In this document: positions 26,201 to 31,696 of the stretch, in pieces
Numbering within the stretch: position 1 is the first letter of the stretch
Layout of the letters: every line of letters starts with the position of its first letter
Virus record (IMG/VR): IMGVR_UViG_3300021376_000063
Coordinates: 1 to 58,897 of that record
DNA: 58,897 nt
Origin: a virus
Reading direction: 5' to 3' (one strand)
Translations under genes and position numbers: made by a program
The notes under the pieces: generated by a model
What the model was told of the DNA's origin: nothing
The model's input: the letters and a program-made list of their open reading frames with translations, nothing else
The model's database searches: none

Positions 26201-28660
26201 GGTGCTAACTATCTCTGCTACATATGTACCTGCGGGAATTGGATTAGTTTGACCAGTTGCTGGTGTAGCAGTAACTACCATTCCTTCAACAATACCAATT
26301 GTGGTAATGCCATTTGGTACACTTACCGTAGATTGTCCACTAAATGTGCTGCAATTTTGAATTCGGAATTCCCAATTACGCATTGCCGCAACAGCAAGAC
26401 TTCTAGCATAGTTAAATGCATCTAAGGTCTCTTCTTTTTCTGTCTCAATGTAATCTAGTTGATTGCCAGTGTAGTATGCTTGTGCTGCTTGAATGCTGTT
26501 GACATTGCCACCAACACGTAAATCGTTTGCAACTGCTTCAAGAATATAACCAACATCTCTCCTACACTTATTGATGCTGATTTCTCTTGTTAGCAGATAT
26601 GGGAACTTTCTAGTAATGTATCCATAAGTCTCTGCCGCAATGAAATCTCTATTTAAATCTAGAAGATTTGCCGCATCCTGGTCATTATTTGAAACTCCAG
26701 TCACAATATTAGGACTTAAGATAGAAAGAGCTACATCCCACTTTCTGTAACCAGATGGAGAGATTTCCGCTTGACGAATCGACCCAGTAAAACCAGTAGC
26801 AGGGTCTAGTTTAACATAGATTTTCTCATGTGCTCTTGCGCCCAATCTAAAGCCGTTAACTGTAGTAGCTGGTTTCTGTAATGGATCAGAAGATTCATCA
26901 TTTGCCAAATACAATCTAACGAGATTAGATGGACCACTATTATCTAAAGCATTAGAATTTCTAGTTTTGATTTGATTGAAAGTAAAATACTGATACTTCT
27001 TAGTTGTAGTAGTTACTTTTCTAGGTGGAACGATGTGCGAAATATATCCGCCTTGGTCTTGAGCAAAGGAATAACCTTTGTAACCGATAGCATGTAGCGA
27101 AGTATTACCAAAGTTTGAGTTTGAGTTGGTGATCGACATGTCACCACCAGACTCCATGAGGAAGTGGTCAGCAAAACCTACAGCGAAGATAGAAACGTTT
27201 TGGATGAATGCGTCATTCGATGCCTTAACGTGGAAGTTTCTCCAATCATCCTTCCAATATGCATCACCTTTAGTGTGATAGGGAGTTGTAGCAAACGCAT
27301 CAGTGAGAGGTGCCTGATTCCAGGTATTACTAAATTCATCATAACGAATAAACGCACGATCATCTCTCTGTAGCGATACACCCGTATACTGGGCGATAAC
27401 CATCGATTTGAAACCACTGGCCTTGCTACCATCAGCGTGAATGCCGCAGATACCCCACGTAGAGCGGATAGAGACGTTGAAAACGTATGGCGAGGCAGAT
27501 TCCACAGAATCAACTTCTGCCTGCGTAATGGCGTTTGTATCGAGCGTAGGTGGCGTAATTGGTTGACCGATTCTATCACCAAGACCTACGGCAGCAGCAT
27601 TCTTTCCTTCTACACGATATGTAAATTCTTTTGAATCAGAAATACTGATTTCTCTTACAGCAAAAACACCAGTTAGGGGGTCATTTGCTAGAGGAATTGT
27701 TTCGGTTGCTCCAGCTGGAAGTGTTGAGCGTAGATTTGCTACGGCAATTGCTTGTCCTACATAGTAACCATGATTTGTTTTTGTTTTGACAGTAACATCG
27801 AGAGCTGTAGTGCCAGGGACATTATTGACTTCGATAGAATCGATACGAATAGCATCCTGGAGAGGACCAACAATTCTGTTTTCCTGAGGTCTTTGCTCAA
27901 ATTCACCTGGATCATCAATAGTTGGTTGAAACAGAGAGAATGCCTTAGCAATCTTTCTGTAAAGTAGTCCCAAATCTTCTCTACTTGCAAATTCAAAGTT
28001 GCAAATTTTGTGGTGAGAATAATATGGAATAGTGGTGATAGTGGAGTTTGGTTGTGAATATACTTTACCAATTCCCTCTTGCACATCATAAAGAGGTGAA
28101 TTTTTCTCAACATCACCATCAAGAATAGTAAACTGCCAGAAATAGCATCCACCAGTTACGTTGAAAAGAGTTGTGCGACCGACATCTTTATCAGCAGGAT
28201 CTGGTACATAAAGAGGATGTAGACGAGTTCTACGAAGGTCCATACCAACGAGTGAGGTGCCTCTAGGAATAGTAGCACCACCTTTAGGACCGTTAAACTT
28301 ATAGAGAATGTTATTAGGATTGCCAAGATCAACGATGGATTCATCTTCCCACTCGTCAGTAGCTTGATTGAATGCAAAAGGAACAATCTCCTCTGGATTC
28401 ATGATACCTGGGCGGTTATCAATATAGTGATTACCAGGAGATAGCATGATCGTAAATTGATCAAAGCGATCATTCTCCTTACCAGGAACATACGAATATC
28501 GAGCAACTTCAAGGAATGCTCTCTGAATTGTGAGGAAAGGACGGGTTGGGGAGTTGCCTCTATTGTCTAAAGCGTCAGAAGCGTTAAAGTCGTCAGGTGA
28601 AACATATAGATATCTTCCAGTTTTGCTGGAAATTAAATTCTCTAGTTTGGTTAATGGCAT
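17291..28660 (-). CDS. Giant virion structural protein (3789 aa)
   Basis: The N-terminus (LISSKTGRYLYVSPDDFNAS, then PTRPFLTIQRAFLEVARYSY) resembles the opening of pectate-lyase-like beta-helix proteins. Four copies of a C-K/R-R-D-I/V module lie at about residues 696, 904, 1030 and 1277. They alternate with modules built on C-x-x-V-x-x-T-I-D. After about residue 2500 the sequence is Gly/Ser/Thr/Asn-rich and repetitive, as in fibres. Very long proteins of this type, sometimes annotated VrlC-like, are typical of cyanomyovirus tail regions. The likely role is a long tail or side fibre. A late promoter lies 44 bases before the ATG. Confidence 0.8.
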   Translation of the reverse strand: MPLTKLENLISSKTGRYLYVSPDDFNASDALDNRGNSPTRPFLTIQRAFLEVARYSYVPGKENDRFDQFTIMLSPGNHYIDNRPGIMNPEEIVPFAFNQATDEWEDESIVDLGNPNNILYKFNGPKGGATIPRGTSLVGMDLRRTRLHPLYVPDPADKDVGRTTLFNVTGGCYFWQFTILDGDVEKNSPLYDVQEGIGKVYSQPNSTITTIPYYSHHKICNFEFASREDLGLLYRKIAKAFSLFQPTIDDPGEFEQRPQENRIVGPLQDAIRIDSIEVNNVPGTTALDVTVKTKTNHGYYVGQAIAVANLRSTLPAGATETIPLANDPLTGVFAVREISISDSKEFTYRVEGKNAAAVGLGDRIGQPITPPTLDTNAITQAEVDSVESASPYVFNVSIRSTWGICGIHADGSKASGFKSMVIAQYTGVSLQRDDRAFIRYDEFSNTWNQAPLTDAFATTPYHTKGDAYWKDDWRNFHVKASNDAFIQNVSIFAVGFADHFLMESGGDMSITNSNSNFGNTSLHAIGYKGYSFAQDQGGYISHIVPPRKVTTTTKKYQYFTFNQIKTRNSNALDNSGPSNLVRLYLANDESSDPLQKPATTVNGFRLGARAHEKIYVKLDPATGFTGSIRQAEISPSGYRKWDVALSILSPNIVTGVSNNDQDAANLLDLNRDFIAAETYGYITRKFPYLLTREISINKCRRDVGYILEAVANDLRVGGNVNSIQAAQAYYTGNQLDYIETEKEETLDAFNYARSLAVAAMRNWEFRIQNCSTFSGQSTVSVPNGITTIGIVEGMVVTATPATGQTNPIPAGTYVAEIVSTTQFKLGNRNDTELVNALATIVASGPTSGGITLNFSLNQGKFASSSGRAFDAGTLIKLNKEFIAEEALNLAKLQYPAVTVPSSDTCKRDIKFVLDALVEDLASTGNSGMVTAAEKYVGASSRYFDAKDLILANRREIIDKASAKLAIDYPDFYYGGSGFTNGGDDRTNVYSRYKDSYRLIQQNRAEIINNAYNALILNGLPNPQPDDLENKCKRDIGHFVDAISTDLTTLGNSYSIDFIRQYFLEDKVNGKILTFTRNNGTTLASKPNRVYTGVATTTTSDGVGATFTVTRNSSGAISAVTIVNGGYKYASGNTLRILGSTIGGVNVADDIVITVSTAEQAWIQNGLQGEETQSIFAYNAAIAEMKKAITNQLTVKDLGITGDPLPGSTQSGVSDFGTPGVTDNNTDSQSCTNVQQTIDTLSQLIFARIRQGDLVTATQQNPALPQINYGSAPEFQAKCKRDIGYIVDAIAEDLALGGNSNIIRATKSYFDSTGNTLINNGLAGEIPQSITAFTAARDLCFKAVTNQLNVRDFEISEGPAQLGVVGPDIPNNNPNSCLDVRNTIDSLFGIIIQKLNNSAFILPPLSYNGGAISLEGELDMSVYAYKKARDLAILAMRNWKTGDGTFSDPSYQKLPNTVLLPQTDLSIDTTTAGVPVCADVAYTISTEFDILIGALTNTAPLPPKTYGTDEYTERTKPEKDISITVDNSSNKCASTKDAIVEKMRVIESVIRNGIDAEPLVSQLVNTASFAQRATIFRVAGNNPHNLETGTPVKLVPVAKKDPFTGQPVNMDKRLIRLPKGFDSNTKYYVIAPGKITSPFDYSAGGATSQFNDSQTFMLATSVENAAAGNYIYSSETNSIDPDVQIEVHQYMTDVDYNLHRYTCSLVSSRVFQTTTNHIFDTAISGVQVQQVFFYPLEENLVNGAPTGTALETLPSKTNGNRLEINRTYFVGRPATYTSNNQFSIYLTVQDAINKQNAVQFNYPSGQSFYVLATKKRSPLGYDPVQNGWFLKTLLQGNEIYDRLTLSDASRGSLYVNKPPRTPDSFFYRADDTRKKEDKVYKLRYVIPNYRDDVRDPLSGFVIKIRTDEKRKLVPQRILLKPVSANDQKDATFFEEGPSPRERLGIAGASTQYDPYNPIFAKRIAGTNTESNVSFTIQSAKIVNNYLEMVVFDHGIDVESLKAERFVTVKVGQPQGGNGEFIPGTRITWYGEYQGSAIVHSWFGSEPVEGGLEEFNYLILRAVEGQIDFDEKTQTFFRQRIDGQPDVTAELLSRPNFGKEDKSEYLYAVEASNVYTVTPGDVITDDAARQYRVVSVEDVDDLSETYYIYDIEEVQRRIPRQQDGVYYLTCVRGDISPYPTGSGVGINFRNFKFSQPVSRLYPLTYKNDPLLFQYDGSDGQGGSQNTNIVDPPASVCAADNYIHGLVTINDAKNSITKEAVIDFIKNPGSGQYEFTGVNQLKALSGAASSGAEERLIPIAGDSSFPLEQKLYVELRRPSIARAGNHTFEYLGFGPGNYSTGFPARQTVILSAVEDYYAQSKRQDAGIVFYTGINSNGELYIGNRKINAITGEEEFLDALILDEEKAEDGQFGSLVTVFEDPVTFENIITLNAPPNLTNFFNSPIVVNVDPEFEAIMTPPSIRIVSRPGDRQALLPGDDDPLLDTTRAGDIILDKNRARAAIFDMNPRGTQRYTFRTSVTNITPNQFTTGPKTRFNSSQTLSFGSTVPLSGDVLFKGGEVGYSGSLGWVYANSYLPYRLNAPAGQESSIDIIGIQFYPNLNVIKLIFQVGKVNFSSSNPGASLGITRSSQIKITGGIDRFTTINGVHTVYDNSSEGYEYSESNGYVYLLTTRASETTLTGNPPYVYATSIITQPTLEIAISQSQWKEVGVIGSESIRTETETYGDYKVGINTLARALSTDYVVSYITSQTTPRANLDVVGNAFISGRKQTNFSDLQGGVPLTTRHAFIVGGDSANPDSTAEFRIATSTLSEAGRVVGPTADSDNGRVGINVSDAALDRNFVVSGDARITGDFTFQSDIDVNGGDIRSTAPTFNIANQNTTTSLVLSGFAQNIAIGNSTTTTQNIDIGTSVTGSTTLDIHTNSNNSIINVGTVNNTATSNVSQITIGGAYANRGQSTLQVKNYRTILDGTLTINGGEINTTSLSQEFTLFPTGVTTLNIGLSVGTLTLGGVAGTTRIRNGLNVLGSSFFESDITQNGGLKNNNLGIDRNIFGLLRISTVSRSSNTATIVTSTPHNLATGALVKVVCSIPSFSTISTVSITVVDATTFTYANVSPSIITTPATGSIITTSGQTQSTGDLDNLNIDYFAVIPNFDGIVNLQTVVANKIIVTSSHWFSENDAVKFIDVGNLTGLSTSTTYYILSRDAVGFTLKDSSDNPVVVSLQTGFTDAGTARVQLQSIVIDTQGDTPWGDDTFKTRVVDGNQYWSLPLSNPTGIGINQLYLIGVEIVRTVGFPTPYVPNSPVPYTVEVERGQRGTAQVSHPDGERIYRLVEQQNASYITPSPLSGTDTALNLAEFSANVTVNDLLRLNKQSLNVGGEYVRVNQVNPAAAQSFTINDGNIGTTAIPREAQRVFRTISTTGDTQIIGDVVIGYDVNQPSLDVENTQRVADDKGYPSSTSTGNTFETSGGGNLKVHNSIELSGNSTTTTPGKQYFVITNGSIPKFYVESATGNTSIYNGGNIKIFKDGFFTSGSFDKSRADSANNLAFEVLGASGNTKIAGTLRVGDDFTVGTLANSSITEDGSNIFTSRFSVDAQTGSTVIGRPLISVNTGATLTLHGTYTNSASASSNVLSINNLGDNAEKPFRIRQDASIEAFGHENFYNKNGGRKTIFISTQGNTDSTAINLEANLQYLVRPSSTLVLKLPANAVTGDTVRIVDVGGALNFAVNLVIRVQSGSNTRIQGSSQGSSLGGASNFNGGELVVNTPNAAFGLIYVGDTDSNGNGIAAEQQGWYLMEI

Positions 28661-28703
28661 GTTCCTCAGGTACCCTTTATTTAAATAGGATTTCTTCTTA
28701 GGT

Positions 28704-28711
28704 TATTTATA
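28704..28711 (-). promoter_or_regulatory. Late promoter TATAAATA for the giant structural gene
   Basis: A perfect T4-type late promoter box TATAAATA at 28711..28704 lies 44 bases upstream of the ATG at 28660. It sits directly after the terminator that ends the tRNA island. Confidence 0.75.
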
Positions 28712-28712
28712 C

Positions 28713-28745
28713 AAAAAAACCCTGGGGGAGACCCAGGGTTTTTGC
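28713..28745. terminator. Bidirectional intrinsic terminator
   Basis: A 12-bp stem AAAAACCCTGGG (28715-28726) pairs with CCCAGGGTTTTT (28732-28743) around a 5-base loop, with A/T tracts on both sides. It insulates the tRNA island from the late gene downstream. Confidence 0.9.
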
Positions 28746-28762
28746 ATCTTCCTTCACACGGA

Positions 28763-28834
28763 AGCCTAATGTCAGACTTGAACTGACGACCGCTCGCTTA
28801 CAAGGCGAGTGCTCTACCACTGAGCTAATCAGGC
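28763..28834 (-). tRNA. tRNA-Thr(UGU)
   Basis: The minus strand folds into a full cloverleaf. The acceptor is GCCTGAT/ATTAGGC with one G-U pair, and the D arm contains AGCTCAGTGGTAGAGC. The anticodon stem is CTCGC/GCGAG around loop CTTGTAA (anticodon UGU), and the T loop is TTCAAGT. The discriminator base is included and no CCA is encoded. It probably supports ACA codons, which are frequent in the AT-rich late genes. Confidence 0.93.
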
Positions 28835-28835
28835 A

Positions 28836-29102
28836 CTAGTCATCTTTAGGAAGTAGCTCTGGATTGTCTATTTCTACTTCAAACATCAGCGGATGCATTT
28901 CTTCCATTACAAGATAATTGGAAATTTTAAACAAATCTTCGTCATCATAATCACGATGATTTAATGCTTCTGTTTGTACAGCAGGGTGGTCTTGTATAAT
29001 CTGAGGTAATTCATCAAATGTATATGGAAGACCTTGGATGAAATACATCCTCACAACTTGTCCCATATAGAAACAATATGCTTGTGATAATGTGTATTTC
29101 AT
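28836..29102 (-). CDS. Hypothetical acidic protein between two tRNAs (88 aa)
   Basis: An 88-residue acidic protein begins MKYTLSQAYCFYMGQVVRMY and ends PELLPKDD. It ends one base from the tRNA-Thr gene and starts 32 bases after the tRNA-Leu gene, so all are probably processed from one transcript. Function unknown. Confidence 0.65.
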   Translation of the reverse strand: MKYTLSQAYCFYMGQVVRMYFIQGLPYTFDELPQIIQDHPAVQTEALNHRDYDDEDLFKISNYLVMEEMHPLMFEVEIDNPELLPKDD

Positions 29103-29134
29103 AACATTCCCACTACAATGTATTTAGCGGGAAA

Positions 29135-29218
29135 TAGGGCGAGGGAGACTTGAACTCCCACGGGCATAAGCCCAACAGATTTTAAGTCTGGTGTGTCTAC
29201 CGATTCCACCACCGCCCC
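29135..29218 (-). tRNA. tRNA-Leu(UAA)
   Basis: This is a class II tRNA of 84 bases. The acceptor GGGGCGG pairs with TCGCCCT (two G-U pairs) and the D arm contains GGAATCGGTAGAC. The anticodon loop CTTAAAA has anticodon UAA, a long variable arm is built around GGGC/GCCC, and the T loop is TTCAAGT. No CCA is encoded. It decodes UUA, an AT-rich codon favoured by the phage. Confidence 0.93.
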
Positions 29219-29224
29219 ATAAAA

Positions 29225-29404
29225 CTATCGACAAATAACAGTATCTGTCTTTAGCAGTTTTTTACACTTGTCAAGTAACTCACAAAACTCATTGATGGTA
29301 GAGCATTTAAAAACAACAGTGGTGTTGTCCACTCCATGAATGATTATCTTCTTATTATACAAGTCTGTGGTGATTTTGTCAATCACTTGCTCATTAGAAA
29401 TCAT
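29225..29404 (-). CDS. Hypothetical small protein in tRNA island (59 aa)
   Basis: A 59-residue frame (MISNEQVIDKITTDLYNKKI at the N-terminus) is coupled to the upstream gene by ATGA and ends six bases before tRNA-Leu. It contains three Cys in its second half. No family is recognised, but position and overlap support it. Confidence 0.65.
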   Translation of the reverse strand: MISNEQVIDKITTDLYNKKIIIHGVDNTTVVFKCSTINEFCELLDKCKKLLKTDTVICR

Positions 29405-29631
29405 TTTTCTGCTAGACGAGGGAGAAAGAGATATCCAATTTCTTCACCATCATCAGCAGTGCCCCATTCATAAAACTCCTGACAAAGTGCATAAATGTCA
29501 GCATCACGATTACCCTCTTTATCAAGAGATTCAAAACGATTTTCTACATATTCAAGAATGGTTTCAATTGTATCTTGCACATCATCACATTCAATTTCTT
29601 GCACTTGACCGTCATCACCATAATTGAGCAT
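29401..29631 (-). CDS. Hypothetical acidic protein, first of tRNA island (76 aa)
   Basis: The ATG at 29631 has AGAGGAG about ten bases upstream and follows the promoter by 29 bases; the longer frame would start in the -35. The protein is acidic (GDDGQVQEIECDDVQDTIET) and ends FLPRLAEK. Function unknown. Confidence 0.65.
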   Translation of the reverse strand: MLNYGDDGQVQEIECDDVQDTIETILEYVENRFESLDKEGNRDADIYALCQEFYEWGTADDGEEIGYLFLPRLAEK

Positions 29632-29659
29632 TTGGAGTGTCTCCTCTGTGTATGTATGT

Positions 29660-29688
29660 AGTATAGCAAGGATGGAAGGGGTTGTCAA
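29660..29688 (-). promoter_or_regulatory. Sigma70-like promoter of tRNA island (proximal)
   Basis: TTGACA (29688..29683), 17 bases ending TTGC, then TATACT (29665..29660). It has an extended -10. It drives the small genes and both tRNAs. Confidence 0.85.
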
Positions 29689-29740
29689 GAGCCTTTAAGA
29701 ATCTCTTAGGGACTCAGCCCCTTCAACCGAGCACATCGTT

Positions 29741-29769
29741 ATTGTAGCAAGATGCTCTGGGTCTGTCAA
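29741..29769 (-). promoter_or_regulatory. Sigma70-like promoter of tRNA island (distal)
   Basis: TTGACA (29769..29764), 17 bases ending TTGC, then TACAAT (29746..29741). It is a second copy of the same design, 81 bases upstream of the first. The leader between them can form small hairpins (for example AAGAG/CTCTT), and its GAAGGGG is complementary to CCCCTTC just downstream of the proximal -35. Confidence 0.75.
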
Positions 29770-29852
29770 GGGGTGGCTCGACTTTTTTTAGCAATTTTTT
29801 GCCGAGATTTTTTTTGCGACCTTTTGGTAATCAAAGGTCAATTTTGGATTTT
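29770..29852. other. Hairpin-containing spacer after the needle gene
   Basis: A 7-bp inverted repeat (29818-29824 with 29833-29839) and long A/T tracts follow the stop of the needle gene. It lacks a clean U tract on the minus strand, so termination here is only possible. No gene is seen. Confidence 0.35.
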
Positions 29853-31685
29853 TTAATTTAGTTTGATTGTACCACCACTGATGGTAATGTCACCTGGTGC
29901 AGTCATATCAATCTTACCCTGTGACTTGATTGTAATGTCACCTGGGCTTTCAATTTGGACTCCAGTTTGTGATTTACTTGCTACTAAACCAGTCACGTTA
30001 GCAATGTTTGCGCCAGTCACGTTAGCAGTGTTTGCTCCCGTAACATTAAACGTATTTGCTCCAATTACATTAAAAGTGTTTGCTCCAGTGATACTAGTAG
30101 TATTTGCGCCTGTAATTTTGGTCGTAACAGCTCCAGTTATATTTGTTGTTAGTGGACCAGTTACTTTCATTATTGCTCCAGCTGGATTGAAAGATAGGAA
30201 GTTTGTTGACGCTTGGGGAGTCATACCAATACCCATACCAACCTGAGTTTTACCTAGCATCGCAGATTGACCAGCAATGCTCCTCATAATTGCTCCTGGA
30301 CTTCCCCCACCATTTCCACCAGCACTGTATACAGCGACGATATCTGTTGCTTTTCCTGGGATACCGATTCCAACACCTGCTTGCAACCTAGCAAATAATC
30401 CCGCAGACCCCGTAGCGGATTCGCCAATAAAATCACCTTTGAAAGATTTTAAAATAATATCATTTGGTTTTCCAGTAAAAGTTGCTGCTGGATTTCCTGA
30501 TAAAATTCCAATCGAACCATTTTGTGTGTTGACGCCATAGTTGCCAATCTTCATTACGTTAGTTATGTAGTCTCCACTATCAACTTCTACTCTAAAGGCA
30601 GTTTTAGTGGGCACATTCTTTTTATTGACTGCAATTGCCAATGCTTCTAGTTGTGTAGCAGCCCAAAGTGGTGGTGTGCCTAGTCCTGTTAATCTAACTG
30701 GAGAATTTTGTGCTTCTATTCTCATTTTTTGACCAGAAGCAAGCAACACATTCCCACTTGCCGACAAATCTAAATCACCAGAAGTTTGAAAAGATGTAAT
30801 GCCATTAGAAGAACCAGTTTCTGCAAGATTCATGCCACCCGATTTTGCTTCGGTACTACTTGCAGTTTCTACCTTAGTTGTGGTATCATTAATAAACTTA
30901 GCTGCCTTAATAACAACCTCACCACCACCAGACACAGGTAATTCAAAACCAAATAATTTTCCAATAGAATTCGCTGCTTTAATTGCAGCAGTGTTTGCGC
31001 TAAATCCTGCTAGCAATGAAATAGCTCTGGTGCCATTCAATGTAATATTTTCTGATGCATTTAGTATAATATTTTTGCCAGAGAATGCTATGTCTCCACT
31101 CTCGCATGTAATATCAAGTCCACCGTTGTTAACGTTAATGGAAAATGCTGGATACTTTTTCTTCTCTACAGATTGACTCTGGGAAGAACTCATATCTCCA
31201 TCTTCATTATGCTTACCAGATTGATTGACATCTATCGATAGTGACGTGCCAACATTCAATCTCATGTTGCTTTGAGAAGTTATCTCAACCCTTCCATGGG
31301 TTAAGTCTTCTGCAACTGGACCAGCACCTCTAATCTTTACTGTGCCTTTTTCATCAACTAGAATTCCTGCTCCAGTGCTGCTCATTTTTCCAAATGAGCT
31401 GTCTCCATAGTTGTTTATTGCTGTCCATTCAGTGACATCATTATTAATTTTGACATCAGCAAATGGCGGCACTACACTAGTATTACAATCATCAAGTGGA
31501 GTAGCAGGTTTCGATACTTGTCCTGGATTATTGCCAGAATCTGACGCAACTCCTGAAGTTGTGCCAAGATTCTTTTCCATCTTGCTGGTGTCAAATGGTT
31601 TAGCATTTGGATCACCTGCTATTGGGGGAGATGATTGAGATAAGTAACTAGCAGCACTATTGCCTGCGGATGCACTGTTTGCCAT
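29853..31685 (-). CDS. gp5C-like baseplate needle protein (610 aa)
   Basis: Residues about 506-563 are successive 8-residue units (VTGPLTTN, ITGAVTTK, ITGANTTS, ITGANTFN, VIGANTFN, VTGANTAN, VTGANIAN). They match the VxGxxxxx octads of the T4 gp5 C-terminal triple-stranded beta-helix that forms the membrane-puncturing needle. After them come DITIKSQGKIDMTAPGDITI-type strands. The N-terminal 60 residues are low in complexity. The middle is beta-rich and repetitive (DIAFSGKNIILNASENITLN). There is no lysozyme or OB domain. It follows the OB-fold gene by 11 bases, so the two probably form one spike. Confidence 0.8.
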   Translation of the reverse strand: MANSASAGNSAASYLSQSSPPIAGDPNAKPFDTSKMEKNLGTTSGVASDSGNNPGQVSKPATPLDDCNTSVVPPFADVKINNDVTEWTAINNYGDSSFGKMSSTGAGILVDEKGTVKIRGAGPVAEDLTHGRVEITSQSNMRLNVGTSLSIDVNQSGKHNEDGDMSSSQSQSVEKKKYPAFSINVNNGGLDITCESGDIAFSGKNIILNASENITLNGTRAISLLAGFSANTAAIKAANSIGKLFGFELPVSGGGEVVIKAAKFINDTTTKVETASSTEAKSGGMNLAETGSSNGITSFQTSGDLDLSASGNVLLASGQKMRIEAQNSPVRLTGLGTPPLWAATQLEALAIAVNKKNVPTKTAFRVEVDSGDYITNVMKIGNYGVNTQNGSIGILSGNPAATFTGKPNDIILKSFKGDFIGESATGSAGLFARLQAGVGIGIPGKATDIVAVYSAGGNGGGSPGAIMRSIAGQSAMLGKTQVGMGIGMTPQASTNFLSFNPAGAIMKVTGPLTTNITGAVTTKITGANTTSITGANTFNVIGANTFNVTGANTANVTGANIANVTGLVASKSQTGVQIESPGDITIKSQGKIDMTAPGDITISGGTIKLN

Positions 31686-31696
31686 TTATATTTCTC

